From Vreelandella glaciei (GTDB lineage: Bacteria > Pseudomonadota > Gammaproteobacteria > Pseudomonadales > Halomonadaceae), in assembly GCF_013415125.1 (NCBI RefSeq), contig NZ_JACCDE010000001.1, forward strand, positions 186,001 to 250,000: a stretch of 64,000 nt of DNA, written 5' to 3'. A model generated the notes under the pieces. That model had not been told where the DNA came from, did no database searches, and worked only from the letters and a program-made list of their open reading frames with translations. Shown here piece by piece: positions 28,505 through 38,294 of this stretch (positions are counted from its first letter, which is position 1; every line of letters starts with the position of its first letter). The translations under genes were made by a program, and so were the position numbers.

Positions 28505-29308
28505 ATGGATTTTTCATTACTTTTGGTACTTGCCGTTGCGCTTTCGGGCGTTGTTTACCTGTTGGACGTGCTGGTATTAAAACCCAAGCGCCGTCAACGT
28601 TTCGCCACAGCAGAGGCCAATACCAAGGAAGGGCTTGATCCTGCTACCAGTGAAAAACTGCTTAAAGAACCCTGGCCAGTCGACTACGCACGTTCATTTT
28701 TTCCGGTGCTATTGGTTGTGCTGGTGGTGCGTAGTTTTGTCATTGAGCCCTTCCAAATTCCCTCGGGCTCGATGCGACCAACACTCGAAGTGGGCGACTT
28801 TATTCTGGTCAACAAATTTGCTTACGGACTACGATTACCCGTGGTGAATACGCGCTTTATCGAAGTAGATGATCCCGAGCGTGGCGACGTGATGGTGTTT
28901 CGTTTCCCAGGTGAACCGTCGGTGAATTTCATCAAGCGGGTGGTCGGTATGCCAGGGGATCGTATCCGTTATGAAGGCAAGCAGCTCTTTATCAACGGGG
29001 AGGCGGTGGCTAAAGAGTTGATTGAAGAGGGCCCCGAAGGTTCTCCCCAGCAGCTATTATTAGCTGAACGACTTGGCGACGCTGAGCACTTTATTTATAA
29101 CAACCCACGAGACCCAGGCCCGCAGATGCGTGAAGTAGAAGTGCCGGAAGGGCACTATTTCATGATGGGTGATAACCGAGACCACTCCAACGACAGCCGC
29201 TATTGGGGCTTTGTGCCGGAAGAGAATATTGTTGGCCGTGCGTTTGGAGTCTGGATGCATTGGGATGGCGGGTTGCCGAGTTTTACCAGCGTGCGGCGTA
29301 TTGAATGA
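28505..29308 (+). CDS. lepB: Signal peptidase I
   Basis: A 267-residue leader peptidase with two membrane helices (about 3-24 and 65-80). The catalytic Ser89 is in IPSGSMRPTL and Lys144 is in FIKRVVGMPGD; GDNRDHSNDSR is the third conserved box. It cleaves signal peptides from exported proteins on the outer face of the inner membrane, including several in this window. It begins 15 bases after lepA. Confidence 0.96.
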   Translation: MDFSLLLVLAVALSGVVYLLDVLVLKPKRRQRFATAEANTKEGLDPATSEKLLKEPWPVDYARSFFPVLLVVLVVRSFVIEPFQIPSGSMRPTLEVGDFILVNKFAYGLRLPVVNTRFIEVDDPERGDVMVFRFPGEPSVNFIKRVVGMPGDRIRYEGKQLFINGEAVAKELIEEGPEGSPQQLLLAERLGDAEHFIYNNPRDPGPQMREVEVPEGHYFMMGDNRDHSNDSRYWGFVPEENIVGRAFGVWMHWDGGLPSFTSVRRIE

Positions 29309-29375
29309 AGCACCTGCTTAGATTGTGGTTAGTCAGTTATGTCCCTTTAGTTAACGTCAATGACGTAGGAGAGCT

Positions 29376-30068
29376 GTGAGTAATTCCCTGAACGCTTTTT
29401 GCCGACGAATCGGCCATACCTTTGGCGACGATACGCTATTGGAATTGGCCTTGACCCACCGAAGCTTCGGTGGTCGTAACAATGAGCGCCTGGAATTCCT
29501 GGGTGACTCCATTGTCAATTTCGTGATCGCCGAGGCGCTGTTTCAACGCTTCCCCCAGGCTCGTGAAGGTCAGCTCTCACGCCTGCGTGCGCGGTTGGTG
29601 AAAGGCCAAACGCTGGCGGAGCTTGCCCGGGAAATGGAGTTCGGTGAGTGCTTGCGGCTAGGCTCTGGTGAGATGAAAAGCGGTGGACATCGCCGTGAAT
29701 CGATCCTGGCGGATGCGGTTGAAGCCATCATTGGTGCTATCTATCTGGATGCCGGTATGGATGTGGTGCGTGACCGTGTATTGGATTGGTATGCAGAGCG
29801 ATTGGAAAATATCTCGTTGCAAGATACCCAAAAGGACCCCAAAACGCGGTTGCAGGAGTTTTTGCAGTCGCGTCAAGCCGCCTTACCGCGCTATGAAGTT
29901 GTCTGCGTGAAGGGCGAGGCGCATGCCCAGACCTTTACCGTGGAGTGCTACATTGACCTGCTGGTTGAGCATACCACTGGTAAAGGTCCTAGCCGCCGTC
30001 ATGCTGAACAGCAAGCAGCAGAAGAAGCACTGTCGTACCTTGAAAAAAGCCCTGGAGAAAAATCATGA
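29376..30068 (+). CDS. rnc: Ribonuclease III
   Basis: A 230-residue double-strand-specific RNase for rRNA processing. The signature [12 protein letters not shown] is at about 36-47, with further acidic residues in [15 protein letters not shown] double-stranded RNA-binding domain covers about 155-225. The start is a GTG at 29376 with TAGGAGAG upstream. It overlaps era by four bases (ATGA), the usual coupling in proteobacteria. Confidence 0.97.
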   Translation: MSNSLNAFCRRIGHTFGDDTLLELALTHRSFGGRNNERLEFLGDSIVNFVIAEALFQRFPQAREGQLSRLRARLVKGQTLAELAREMEFGECLRLGSGEMKSGGHRRESILADAVEAIIGAIYLDAGMDVVRDRVLDWYAERLENISLQDTQKDPKTRLQEFLQSRQAALPRYEVVCVKGEAHAQTFTVECYIDLLVEHTTGKGPSRRHAEQQAAEEALSYLEKSPGEKS

Positions 30069-30964
30069 GCCAAACCTGCGGATTCGTTGCCATCGTCGGC
30101 CGACCCAACGTGGGCAAATCGACCCTCATGAACCGTATTTTGGGGCAGAAAATATCGATTACCTCACGGCGCCCACAAACCACGCGCCACAAGGTAATGG
30201 GTATTAAAACGGAGAATGAGACCCAGTTCATCTACGTCGATACGCCGGGCATGCACATCATGTCCAAGGACCGTAATAAGGCGATCAACCGCTTTATGAA
30301 CCAGGCGGCTACCCAGGCACTGCGTGACGTAGATTGTGTGGTGTTTATTATCGACCGCACTCGCTGGACCGAAGAAGACCAAGCGGTATTGAAGCGTCTG
30401 GAACACGTCAAAGCGCCGGTTATTTTGGCGGTCAATAAAGTCGACCGTCTCGGCGAGAAAGGTGATCTTTTACCGTGGTTGGCTGAGGTGGGTGCTCGAC
30501 GCGACTTCGCCGCCATCGTGCCAATTTCAGCTAAACATGGCACCCAGGTGGATACCTTGGAAGAGGAGGTGGCCAAGCATCTCCCTGAAAGCGTTCACTT
30601 CTTCCCTGAAGACCAGATCACCGATAAAAGTCTGCGCTTTATGGCCGCTGAACTGGTACGTGAAAAAGTAATGCGCCAGTTGGGTGATGAGTTGCCTTAC
30701 CAGATGACCGTTGAGATTGAAGAGTTCCGCGAGACCGAGCGTGTGACACATATCAGCGCACTCATCCTGGTTGAGCGGCAGGGTCAAAAAGTTATTTTGA
30801 TTGGCGAAAACGGCGATCGGCTCAAGAGTATTGGTCGTGAAGCACGCCTTGATATGGAGCGCGCGCTGGGCACCAAAGTCATGCTGAATCTCTGGGTGAA
30901 AGTGAAGCGTGGCTGGTCGGATGACGAGCGCGCCTTGAAAAGCCTGGGTTACGACCTCGATTGA
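30065..30964 (+). CDS. era: GTPase Era
   Basis: A 299-residue ribosome assembly GTPase that binds the 3' end of 16S rRNA. G motifs are GRPNVGKST (12-20), DTPGMH and NKVD; the C-terminal KH domain carries [23 protein letters not shown]. It overlaps rnc at its start and abuts recO at its end, within the lepA operon. Confidence 0.97.
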   Translation: MSQTCGFVAIVGRPNVGKSTLMNRILGQKISITSRRPQTTRHKVMGIKTENETQFIYVDTPGMHIMSKDRNKAINRFMNQAATQALRDVDCVVFIIDRTRWTEEDQAVLKRLEHVKAPVILAVNKVDRLGEKGDLLPWLAEVGARRDFAAIVPISAKHGTQVDTLEEEVAKHLPESVHFFPEDQITDKSLRFMAAELVREKVMRQLGDELPYQMTVEIEEFRETERVTHISALILVERQGQKVILIGENGDRLKSIGREARLDMERALGTKVMLNLWVKVKRGWSDDERALKSLGYDLD

Positions 30965-30972
30965 GTGTAGCG

Positions 30973-31668
30973 ATGGCGCCTGAGCCGGCTTTCTTACTTC
31001 ATCGCCGGCCTTACCGTGAAACCAGTGCGCTGGTAGATCTACTAACCCTTGACCACGGCAGAGTGCGTGCTGTAGCCCATGGTGGGCAACGGCCCGGATC
31101 AAAATCGCGACAACGTTTGCAGCCTTTTACACCGCTATTCGTGACGTGGCAGGGCAGCCGTGATTTAAAGCGGCTGACGCTGATGGAATCACGCGGCCAA
31201 ACGGCATTATTAGCGGGTGAAGGCTTGCTATGTGGGCTTTACGCCAATGAGATCGCCACCCGACTATTGCCGCTAGAGTTGCCAGCCCCTGATGTGTTCG
31301 CCTTTTATACGGCGCTGCTGGAAGCATTGCCAGCGCCCGCTGAGAGGGCGTTGGCGTTGCGCCGTTATGAGTGGGCGCTATTGGAAGCGCTGGAAGCAAC
31401 GCCGCAGTTTACAACACCGGAGGGTAGCGTTTTGGATCCCCAGCTGCGCTATCGTTTTGATGCAGCGACGCGCGCTTTTTCCCCGGCCGAACGCGGTTTA
31501 GATGGCCGCACGCTGCGCTATATTGAACAGGGTGACTGGCAGCATGATGGGCTCGCTAACGCTTTGAAGGCGGTGATGCGTGCCGCACTGGCACCGCACC
31601 TGGGTTCCACCGTCTTACGCTCGCGGGAATTAATGCTCGATTTAGCGCGCCGCCGCCATCGTCCCTAA
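30973..31668 (+). CDS. recO: DNA repair protein RecO
   Basis: About 231 residues. RecO loads RecA with RecFR during recombinational repair. The N-terminal OB-fold has PAFLLHRRPYRETSALVDLLTLDHGRV, followed by AHGGQRPGS and the helical domain. No zinc-finger cysteines are visible, as in other gammaproteobacteria. The start is uncertain: an ATG at 30973, or a TTG at 30961 that overlaps the era stop; neither has a strong ribosome site. It is followed by pdxJ after 52 bases. Confidence 0.92.
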   Translation: MAPEPAFLLHRRPYRETSALVDLLTLDHGRVRAVAHGGQRPGSKSRQRLQPFTPLFVTWQGSRDLKRLTLMESRGQTALLAGEGLLCGLYANEIATRLLPLELPAPDVFAFYTALLEALPAPAERALALRRYEWALLEALEATPQFTTPEGSVLDPQLRYRFDAATRAFSPAERGLDGRTLRYIEQGDWQHDGLANALKAVMRAALAPHLGSTVLRSRELMLDLARRRHRP

Positions 31669-31720
31669 TGGTTGAATTTCTTACTCACAATCTCTTTCTT
31701 ATCGCTGCGCTGGAGGCATT

Positions 31721-32557
31721 ATGCACCCCCCTCGGATACTGTTAGGCGTCAATATTGACCACATTGCGACACTTCGCCAGGCTCGAGGTACCCGCTACCC
31801 TGACCCTGTTCAAGCCGCGCTAGTGGCTGAAGAGGCGGGGGCTGATGGTATTACGGTGCATTTGCGTGAGGACCGTCGTCATATTCAGCCTCGGGATATA
31901 CGCATTCTGGCTGAAGTGCTTAATACCCGCATGAATCTGGAAATGGCGGTTACCGAAGAGATGCTGGCGCTGGCTGAAGAAGTGCGCCCAGCCCACGTTT
32001 GTTTGGTACCTGAAAAGCGTGAAGAACTGACTACTGAAGGTGGCCTGGATGTGGTCGGCGGCTTTGAATCCATTGCCAGTGCCTGCCAGCGGCTGAGCGC
32101 AGCGGGCTGCGACGTCTCTTTGTTTATCGACCCTGACGTAGCGCAAATTGACGCTGCCCAGCGCGCTGGAGCTCCTACCATCGAGCTGCACACGGGCGCT
32201 TATGCTGAAGCTCGGCCAGGCAGCGAAGCGGCAAATGCGGAGTATCACCGCTTAACAGCTGCCGCCACGCATGCTGTTTCACTAGGATTGGTGGTCAATG
32301 CTGGTCACGGCTTGCACTACCATAACGTTGAAGCTATTGCGGCATTGCCAGGCGTCAACGAGCTTAATATTGGTCATGCCATTATTGCCCGTGCGCTGTT
32401 TGTTGGCCTGAAAGAGGCCGTACAAGAAATGAAACGCTTGACTATCGCAGGCCAAGAGGCGGGATTAATGGCAGCTCTCGATGCCCACGATCATGAGCAC
32501 GAACATGAACATGAACATACAGAAGATCATGTGCATCACGGTTGTTGCGGGCATTGA
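31721..32557 (+). CDS. pdxJ: Pyridoxine 5'-phosphate synthase with histidine-rich tail
   Basis: PdxJ closes the ring of pyridoxine 5'-phosphate from deoxyxylulose 5-phosphate and aminoacetone phosphate derivative. The barrel is complete: [32 protein letters not shown] segment at about 45-55, [14 protein letters not shown] and [12 protein letters not shown]. The family normally ends near residue 245. Here the protein runs to 278, and the last 23 residues contain ten His and two Cys in alternating HE pairs. Such tails bind metal ions in other proteins; no role is known in PdxJ. The tail is built from hexanucleotide-like repeats (GARCAY) at about 32496-32518. AGGAGG-like GGAGGC precedes the ATG. 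Confidence 0.96.
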   Translation: MHPPRILLGVNIDHIATLRQARGTRYPDPVQAALVAEEAGADGITVHLREDRRHIQPRDIRILAEVLNTRMNLEMAVTEEMLALAEEVRPAHVCLVPEKREELTTEGGLDVVGGFESIASACQRLSAAGCDVSLFIDPDVAQIDAAQRAGAPTIELHTGAYAEARPGSEAANAEYHRLTAAATHAVSLGLVVNAGHGLHYHNVEAIAALPGVNELNIGHAIIARALFVGLKEAVQEMKRLTIAGQEAGLMAALDAHDHEHEHEHEHTEDHVHHGCCGH

Positions 32558-32619
32558 TCAGAGATTGACTCTCCAGAGATTGGCTATTCAGGAGTCCCTA
32601 CTAAGAGGTTTTTTAGGCG

Positions 32620-33000
32620 ATGATTGTGGGTATTGGCTCCGATATAGCGCGTATAGAGCGCTTTACGCGGGCCGTGCAGCGGCACGGCCCGCGCTTTGCG
32701 CAGCGAATTTTAGGGCCTGAAGAGCATACGCTTTGGCTGCAGAAATCCCAGCCTGCCGCTTTCCTCGCCAAACGTTTTGCTGCCAAGGAGGCGTTTGTTA
32801 AAGCGCTAGGGCTTGGCCTGCGCCACGGAATGCAGTGGTGTGATATCCAGGTGCTTAATGATGCCTTGGGTAAGCCTTACTTCGTGCTTGACGGTAAAGC
32901 AGAGCGGCTACTCCAGGCGGCAGGCGTCACGGCGAGTCATATCACCTTGAGTGACGAAGCCGAGTACGCGGTTGCTTTTGTGGTGTTGGAACGCTCATAG
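32620..33000 (+). CDS. acpS: Holo-[acyl-carrier-protein] synthase
   Basis: A 126-residue phosphopantetheinyl transferase that activates acyl carrier protein. The Mg-binding motifs are GIGSDIARIERF (4-15, Asp8) and FLAKRFAAKEAFVKALG (Glu near 57). The C-terminal strand SHITLSDEAEYAVAFVVLE is standard. It is the last gene of the lepA operon, 62 bases after pdxJ, as in many gammaproteobacteria. It converges with gacS across 62 bases in which I see no clear terminator. Confidence 0.95.
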   Translation: MIVGIGSDIARIERFTRAVQRHGPRFAQRILGPEEHTLWLQKSQPAAFLAKRFAAKEAFVKALGLGLRHGMQWCDIQVLNDALGKPYFVLDGKAERLLQAAGVTASHITLSDEAEYAVAFVVLERS

Positions 33001-33062
33001 CCAGCCAAGACCGGGCGAAGCTTTTGTCTTTGGTTTTTGGTCTTTAGGCATTATTTATTGGC

Positions 33063-35795
33063 TTAGGGCCTGAGTAAAAACGGGCGGTGTGCTCTTAGTC
33101 GTGCCATTGCCTGATATAGGTCCTCCAGTAGCTCTTCTACATGGTCTAAGCCGCTGGTCCGCAGCCGTGTTTCCAGCGTCTCTACCAGCAATGCCAGCTC
33201 CGGTGCGCCGCAGTAACGGCTGGCGCCATTCAAGCCGTGGACCCAATCGAGCAGCATCGGCAAATTTTGTTGCGCAAAAGCGCTACGCATGTGTTGTTCA
33301 CTTTCGTCCAAGCTGTCGATCAAACGTTTTAGCTGCTCCCGTGCGAGGTACTCTTTACCGCCTGCTAGGCGTGCGCCTATCTCAAGATCCACAACGAGTA
33401 GTTTGGCGGGCGTCGTGTGGCTAAATGACTTAATAGCGGTTTTGCTACTGCTCGTTGAAGGAGGCGTTGCATTACTGTCGGCTAGCCGATGAGTAACCCC
33501 CAAAAAGCGATGAAGCAGTTGATGTAATTGTGCCTCATCAATGGGTTTTATCAGGACGTCATCAAGGCCTTCGGCGAGCCACTTTTGGCGTTCACTGCTG
33601 AGGACATGAGCGGTGACCGCTATAATGGGGCAGCGAGCCCAAGTGCTGCTAAGCCTGCGCAACGCTTGGGTGGTTTGTACACCATCCATGCCAGGCATGC
33701 GGATATCCATCAGCACCATGTCCACATTGCTGGTTCGCGCAAACTCTAGTGCTTGGTGGCCACTTTCTAATGCCGTGATATGCAGGGCGGGATCTTCAAG
33801 CATATTTTTGAGCAACTCACGGTTCGGCGCATTGTCATCCACAATCAGCAACTTGACCGGTTGAGTCGACGCTGGCAGAGCAGCTAACGGCTCAGGCTTG
33901 TCATAGGAAACAAGCACCGGTAGCAGTAATTGCTTAAGCGATGCCACCAATTGAGCGCGTGAAAAGGGTTTGTAAAGCGTTTCACCGCCCTGGGGTAATC
34001 GCAAAGGGGGCAGGTCAAGACTGTTGCCGTTGGCTAAAATCAATACAGGGCAAGGCGTTTGATCAATGACTTTTTGCCAGTAGCGGTGGCGTTCGGGCGT
34101 ATAATCACTGTGTTCCAACCCCAATATAAGCAGTTGTGCCGGTTCAGAGGCATCAAACGCAATCGGTTGCGCTTCCCAGCGTTGCAGCAAATGCTCCAAC
34201 ACATGTCGGGTAGGCGCATGGGTTTCATAGAGGCAAATAGTGGGGTTGGCTAGGCTAATCTCCGCCGGCCGTTCGATTGCTTTGTGAGCCAGTAGGGGCA
34301 GTGTAAAGGAGAAAGTGGTGCCTTGGCCCAGTACACTCTCCAGCTCAATCTCGCCGCCCATGCGCTCAATAAGCTGGCGGCAGATAGTAAGCCCCAGGCC
34401 ACTGCCGCCAAACTGGCGTGAATGGCTGGGTTCAGCTTGGGAAAAGGCGCTAAATAAGGCCTTCTGATGGGCATCGCTAAGACCAATCCCGGTGTCACTA
34501 ACGCTGAGGTTAAGCACGACATGCTGGCCTTCCTGGTTATCCAGCATGACACGCACAATCACGTCACCTTCATGAGTGAACTTGAGCGCATTACCAATCA
34601 AGTTATTTAACACTTGATGAATACGCAACGGATCACCGCTCAGCGGTGTAGGGACATCGTCATACACCATCGCCACTAAGTGTAACTGCTTGCGCTGGGC
34701 TTCAGGCGCGTGAAGCCCAATCACTTCATCAACCAGCGCGACGATATCGATATCCGTTTCTTCAAGAGTAAGGCGATTGGCCTCAAGCTTGGAAAAGTCG
34801 AGCACGTCGTTAACCAACATAAGCAGGTTGTCGCAAGCGCGATGGACGTGCTGCAACCATTCCTGCTGGCGCGTATCCAGCGATGAACGGCCCAGCAGCC
34901 GACAAAACCCAATAATGCCGTTGAGTGGGGTGCGAATCTCATGGCTCATGTTGGCTAAGAATTCGGATTTCACCGCATTCGCCCGCAAAGCGCTGCGGTG
35001 TGCCAAATCGAGCTTTATATTCTGCTCCTCAATGGTTTCCATGGATTCTTGCAGTTCGCTGGTGGCCTGCTCAATTTGCGTTTGCATATCCCGCTGGGCC
35101 TGCTGAAAGTGTTCAGCGAGGGTATTAATGTGGCTAGTCAGGTGGTTAAGTTCCGCCGCATTAGAAGGCATCAGATGTAGCCGATAGTCACCGCGGGATA
35201 GGCGATAAAGCGCTTGGTTAGCTTCTTCGATAGGGCGGGTGGCATAGCGACTGATGGCGAAGGCGATTAAAAACATCAGCAGGCCCAGCAACATACCGCC
35301 TAAGCTAAGACTAGCGATCAATTTATAACGCCCCAGGGTGAGCGCTCGGGTGTCCATCTCGATAACCAGCCAGCCTGCGCTATCACTGACCGCACTGGCT
35401 GGACTTGTATTAGGCTGGGTAACCTCTAACGGTAAGCGCAGTCGCCAAGCCTCTTCTTCCATGAGCAGTTGGCTGTTAGCGGGCGCTTCCAGAGTGGGTC
35501 GTGCAGCGTTGCCCAGTAATAAAAGACGATCGCCTTGCGCATCAAAGAGCGCTACCGCCCGTAATCCTCTCATGGTGAGAAGTTGGCGGGCCAGGGCCTC
35601 AAGACGTTGAGAATCACCCTGTGCGACTGCGTCAGCAACACTGGGTGACAACAGCTCGCCAGCATTTTCCAAGCGTTCTTGCTGTGCCGCCCGAGCTTCC
35701 GTACCACTCTGTATGACCAGCAGTACGGCCATTATGGCGTACACCAGGAGCGGGAAACCGAGTAGGGCAAACAGAAGACGGGTGTTCAATGACAT
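33063..35795 (-). CDS. gacS: Hybrid sensor histidine kinase GacS/BarA
   Basis: A 910-residue unorthodox kinase. Order: membrane helix 1 (about 8-29), a periplasmic sensor domain (about 30-155), helix 2 (about 159-182), HAMP (about 183-236), a HisKA domain with phospho-His285 ([13 protein letters not shown]), an ATPase domain (N402 in [21 protein letters not shown]), a degenerate receiver-like stretch (about 515-625), a receiver with Asp697 ([12 protein letters not shown]) and an HPt domain with His853 ([13 protein letters not shown]). In the family it phosphorylates GacA/UvrY and so controls small RNAs that titrate CsrA/RsmA. It is transcribed away from cysM, as gacS is in Pseudomonas. Confidence 0.94.
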   Translation of the reverse strand: MSLNTRLLFALLGFPLLVYAIMAVLLVIQSGTEARAAQQERLENAGELLSPSVADAVAQGDSQRLEALARQLLTMRGLRAVALFDAQGDRLLLLGNAARPTLEAPANSQLLMEEEAWRLRLPLEVTQPNTSPASAVSDSAGWLVIEMDTRALTLGRYKLIASLSLGGMLLGLLMFLIAFAISRYATRPIEEANQALYRLSRGDYRLHLMPSNAAELNHLTSHINTLAEHFQQAQRDMQTQIEQATSELQESMETIEEQNIKLDLAHRSALRANAVKSEFLANMSHEIRTPLNGIIGFCRLLGRSSLDTRQQEWLQHVHRACDNLLMLVNDVLDFSKLEANRLTLEETDIDIVALVDEVIGLHAPEAQRKQLHLVAMVYDDVPTPLSGDPLRIHQVLNNLIGNALKFTHEGDVIVRVMLDNQEGQHVVLNLSVSDTGIGLSDAHQKALFSAFSQAEPSHSRQFGGSGLGLTICRQLIERMGGEIELESVLGQGTTFSFTLPLLAHKAIERPAEISLANPTICLYETHAPTRHVLEHLLQRWEAQPIAFDASEPAQLLILGLEHSDYTPERHRYWQKVIDQTPCPVLILANGNSLDLPPLRLPQGGETLYKPFSRAQLVASLKQLLLPVLVSYDKPEPLAALPASTQPVKLLIVDDNAPNRELLKNMLEDPALHITALESGHQALEFARTSNVDMVLMDIRMPGMDGVQTTQALRRLSSTWARCPIIAVTAHVLSSERQKWLAEGLDDVLIKPIDEAQLHQLLHRFLGVTHRLADSNATPPSTSSSKTAIKSFSHTTPAKLLVVDLEIGARLAGGKEYLAREQLKRLIDSLDESEQHMRSAFAQQNLPMLLDWVHGLNGASRYCGAPELALLVETLETRLRTSGLDHVEELLEDLYQAMARLRAHRPFLLRP

Positions 35796-35886
35796 GAAAA
35801 GAAGCTCGCTGATTCAATGAGGTTGCCTGTCCAGGTCAAGACAGCACCGATATAATGCAGCATAACGGTTACGATAAGGAATTTTC

Positions 35887-36795
35887 ATGAACGATCTTAA
35901 GGGCTATCCCACGTTAGAGGATGTGGTTGGCAACACGCCATTAGTGCGCCTGACGCGCATTAGCGCCGGTCGCAACAATACGCTGCTGGCTAAGCTTGAA
36001 GGCAATAACCCGGCGGGTTCGGTCAAGGATCGTCCCGCACTCTCCATGATCAGCGAGGCGGAAGCCCGTGGTGATATTACCCCCGGTGATACGCTGATTG
36101 AGGCAACGTCAGGTAATACCGGCATTGCACTGGCCATGGCGGCGGCGATCAAAGGCTACAAAATGGTACTCGTGATGCCGGAAAACGCCTCGGAAGAGCG
36201 TAAGCAGGCGATGGCAGCCTATGGGGCCAAACTCATTTCTGCCAGTAAAGCCGGCGGCATGGAGGAAGCTCGGGATATAGCGGATGACATGATCGCCAGT
36301 GGCGAGGGAAAACCGCTCAATCAGTTCGCCAACCCAGACAACCCGTTGGCGCACTATCGCACCACCGGCCCTGAAGTATGGCAACAAACCGGTGGCGAAG
36401 TGACTCACTTTGTAAGCTCAATGGGCACCACGGGCACTATCATGGGCGTGTCACGCTATTTAAAAGAGCAAAACCCGGCTATCCAAATTGTCGGTTTGCA
36501 GCCCGCCGATGGCGCCAGCATTCCTGGTATTCGCCGCTGGCCAAAAGAGTACCTCCCCGCCATCTTTGAAGCGCCCCGGGTGGATGTCACACTTGATATC
36601 GGCCAACAAGAAGCCGAAGAGCATATGCGTCGTCTAGCCCGTGAAGAGGGCATTCTGGCTGGAGTTTCATCAGGTGGTAGTTTGGCAGGCGCGCTGCGCA
36701 TTGCCGAGCAAACAGAAAATGCGGTGATTGTGTTTATTGTCTGTGACCGCGGTGACCGCTATCTCTCTACTGGCCTATTTGCCCCAGGAGTATAA
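35887..36795 (+). CDS. cysM: Cysteine synthase B
   Basis: A 302-residue PLP enzyme that makes cysteine from O-acetylserine and sulfide or thiosulfate. The PLP lysine is Lys47 in NPAGSVKDRPAL; TSGNTG and SSMGTTGTIMG bind phosphate and substrate. PGIRRWPKEYLPAIF is CysM-type rather than CysK-type. The ATG at 35887 follows AAGGAAT. rlmD follows after two bases. The order cysM-rlmD-relA-mazG, with gacS divergent, is as in Pseudomonas. Confidence 0.95.
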   Translation: MNDLKGYPTLEDVVGNTPLVRLTRISAGRNNTLLAKLEGNNPAGSVKDRPALSMISEAEARGDITPGDTLIEATSGNTGIALAMAAAIKGYKMVLVMPENASEERKQAMAAYGAKLISASKAGGMEEARDIADDMIASGEGKPLNQFANPDNPLAHYRTTGPEVWQQTGGEVTHFVSSMGTTGTIMGVSRYLKEQNPAIQIVGLQPADGASIPGIRRWPKEYLPAIFEAPRVDVTLDIGQQEAEEHMRRLAREEGILAGVSSGGSLAGALRIAEQTENAVIVFIVCDRGDRYLSTGLFAPGV

Positions 36796-36797
36796 CC

Positions 36798-38201
36798 ATG
36801 GCCATGTTGGGAAAAAGGCGGCCGTCTAGGCCCGCGTCAGGTCATTCTGGGCTTGCTGGCACGCCAGGCGGCAAAACGCGTCATACGGCTACCGATGGTG
36901 ATACGTCGCCCTTGGTGATTGAGCGCTTAGCGCACGATGGCCGTGGCGTCGCCCACTCAGCCAACGGTAAAACCGTGTTTGTTGATCAGGCGTTGCCCGG
37001 TGAACAGGTAGAGGTGGCGATTCATCTGACGCGCAAACGTTTTGATGAAGCGCATGTTAAATCACTGCTAACGTCCTCTGATCAGCGTGTTACGCCCCCA
37101 TGCCCGCATTTTGGCCACTGTGGCGGCTGCGATTTACAACATTTAAATATTGATGCCCAGCGCGTTCACAAGCGTGAGGTGGTGCGCGACCTGTTTGCGC
37201 GTCAAGGCATCACGCTAGGCGAGATTGGCTCGATTCAGGGCGATGACCAGGGCTATCGGCGTCGTGCACGGCTAGGGGTCAAGGTAGATAGCCAGGGCAA
37301 CACGCGCCTTGGCTTTCGTGCTGCCCATAGCCATCGCTTAGTCGACATCGAGCGCTGTCCGGTATTGGTTGATTCTTTGCAGCAGTTGTTAACACCACTA
37401 CGCGAGTTGCTCAAACGCTTAGATGCGCCGCGCCATGTGGGTCACATAGAATTGCTGGCAACGGCGACCACCCAAGTAGTACTGGTTCGTCAACTCAAAG
37501 AGCACCTTCAGGATGCCGAGCGCTGGCAAGCCTTTGCCCAGCACCGTCAGGTGGCTTTAGGCACCTGGTTGGGTCGTGAAACACCCACGCTGCACTGGCA
37601 TGGCGCGCCCCCGGTGCTGGAGGAGTCGCTAATACTCAACGACCAGCCATCGCTAAAACTGAGTTTTGCCCCAGGCGATTTTTTACAGGTCAACGCCCAG
37701 GTTAATCAGCAAATGGTTGCCCAAGTGATGCAATGGTTGGTGCCCAAGCCAGGGCAAAAACTGCTCGATCTGTTTGCAGGTATCGGGAATTTCAGCCTGC
37801 CCATCGCCGCGGCGGGTGCTGAAGTGCACGCGGTGGAAGGCAACCCTGCCATGGTGGCGCGGATTGCGATAAATGCTAAACACAACGCGCTGATGGTCAG
37901 CGGCCAACAGGCCGATTTGAACGACCCCGCCAGCGTTAAAGAGCTGCTATCTGCTCATCGCGATAGTGATGCACTCGTACTTGATCCGCCGCGTAGCGGT
38001 GGGGAAGCAATTTGTCAGGCGCTGGCGCGCCACCCGGTGCCCAGAGTGGTCTATATTTCTTGTGACCCCGCAACGCTTGCCCGGGATGCGGCACATCTTG
38101 TGCATGCGGGTTACCGGGTTAAGCAAGTAGCAGTGGCAGATATGTTCCTTCACACTGCGCATATGGAAACACTAATGTTGTTTGAAATTAATGTTGTTTG
38201 A
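36798..38201 (+). CDS. rlmD: 23S rRNA (uracil-1939-C5)-methyltransferase RlmD
   Basis: A 467-residue methyltransferase (E. coli RlmD: 433). It has a basic N-terminal extension, a TRAM domain (about 36-92), iron-sulfur cysteines Cys102, Cys108 and Cys111 (PCPHFGHCGGCDLQHL), the SAM motif LLDLFAGIGNFSLP, and catalytic Cys422 (YISCDPATLARD). The last residues (METLMLFEINVV) arise from a 16-base tandem repeat that runs over the stop codon. AGGAG lies about 8 bases before the ATG, within the end of cysM. Confidence 0.94.
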   Translation: MAMLGKRRPSRPASGHSGLAGTPGGKTRHTATDGDTSPLVIERLAHDGRGVAHSANGKTVFVDQALPGEQVEVAIHLTRKRFDEAHVKSLLTSSDQRVTPPCPHFGHCGGCDLQHLNIDAQRVHKREVVRDLFARQGITLGEIGSIQGDDQGYRRRARLGVKVDSQGNTRLGFRAAHSHRLVDIERCPVLVDSLQQLLTPLRELLKRLDAPRHVGHIELLATATTQVVLVRQLKEHLQDAERWQAFAQHRQVALGTWLGRETPTLHWHGAPPVLEESLILNDQPSLKLSFAPGDFLQVNAQVNQQMVAQVMQWLVPKPGQKLLDLFAGIGNFSLPIAAAGAEVHAVEGNPAMVARIAINAKHNALMVSGQQADLNDPASVKELLSAHRDSDALVLDPPRSGGEAICQALARHPVPRVVYISCDPATLARDAAHLVHAGYRVKQVAVADMFLHTAHMETLMLFEINVV

Positions 38202-38230
38202 AACTGATGCTGTGTGAAGCTGATGCAGCT
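38174..38230. repeat. 16-base imperfect tandem repeat across the rlmD stop
   Basis: Units at 38174-38189, 38190-38205 and 38206-38221 plus a partial one at 38222-38230 share the pattern RATGYTGTKTGAARYT. The second unit contains the rlmD stop. Units 1 and 2 differ at one position; unit 3 has diverged further. Confidence 0.85.
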
Positions 38231-38294
38231 AAATGCGTCAAGCCACGGTGACAGCCGTGTGGAGATCGTCCCCCAGAATGGATGAGTGATAGTC

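Noticed and set aside
32496-32518. Possible CRISPR-like or satellite repeat in pdxJ
   Set aside because: Only a short in-frame hexanucleotide repeat that encodes the His/Glu tail; no spacers.
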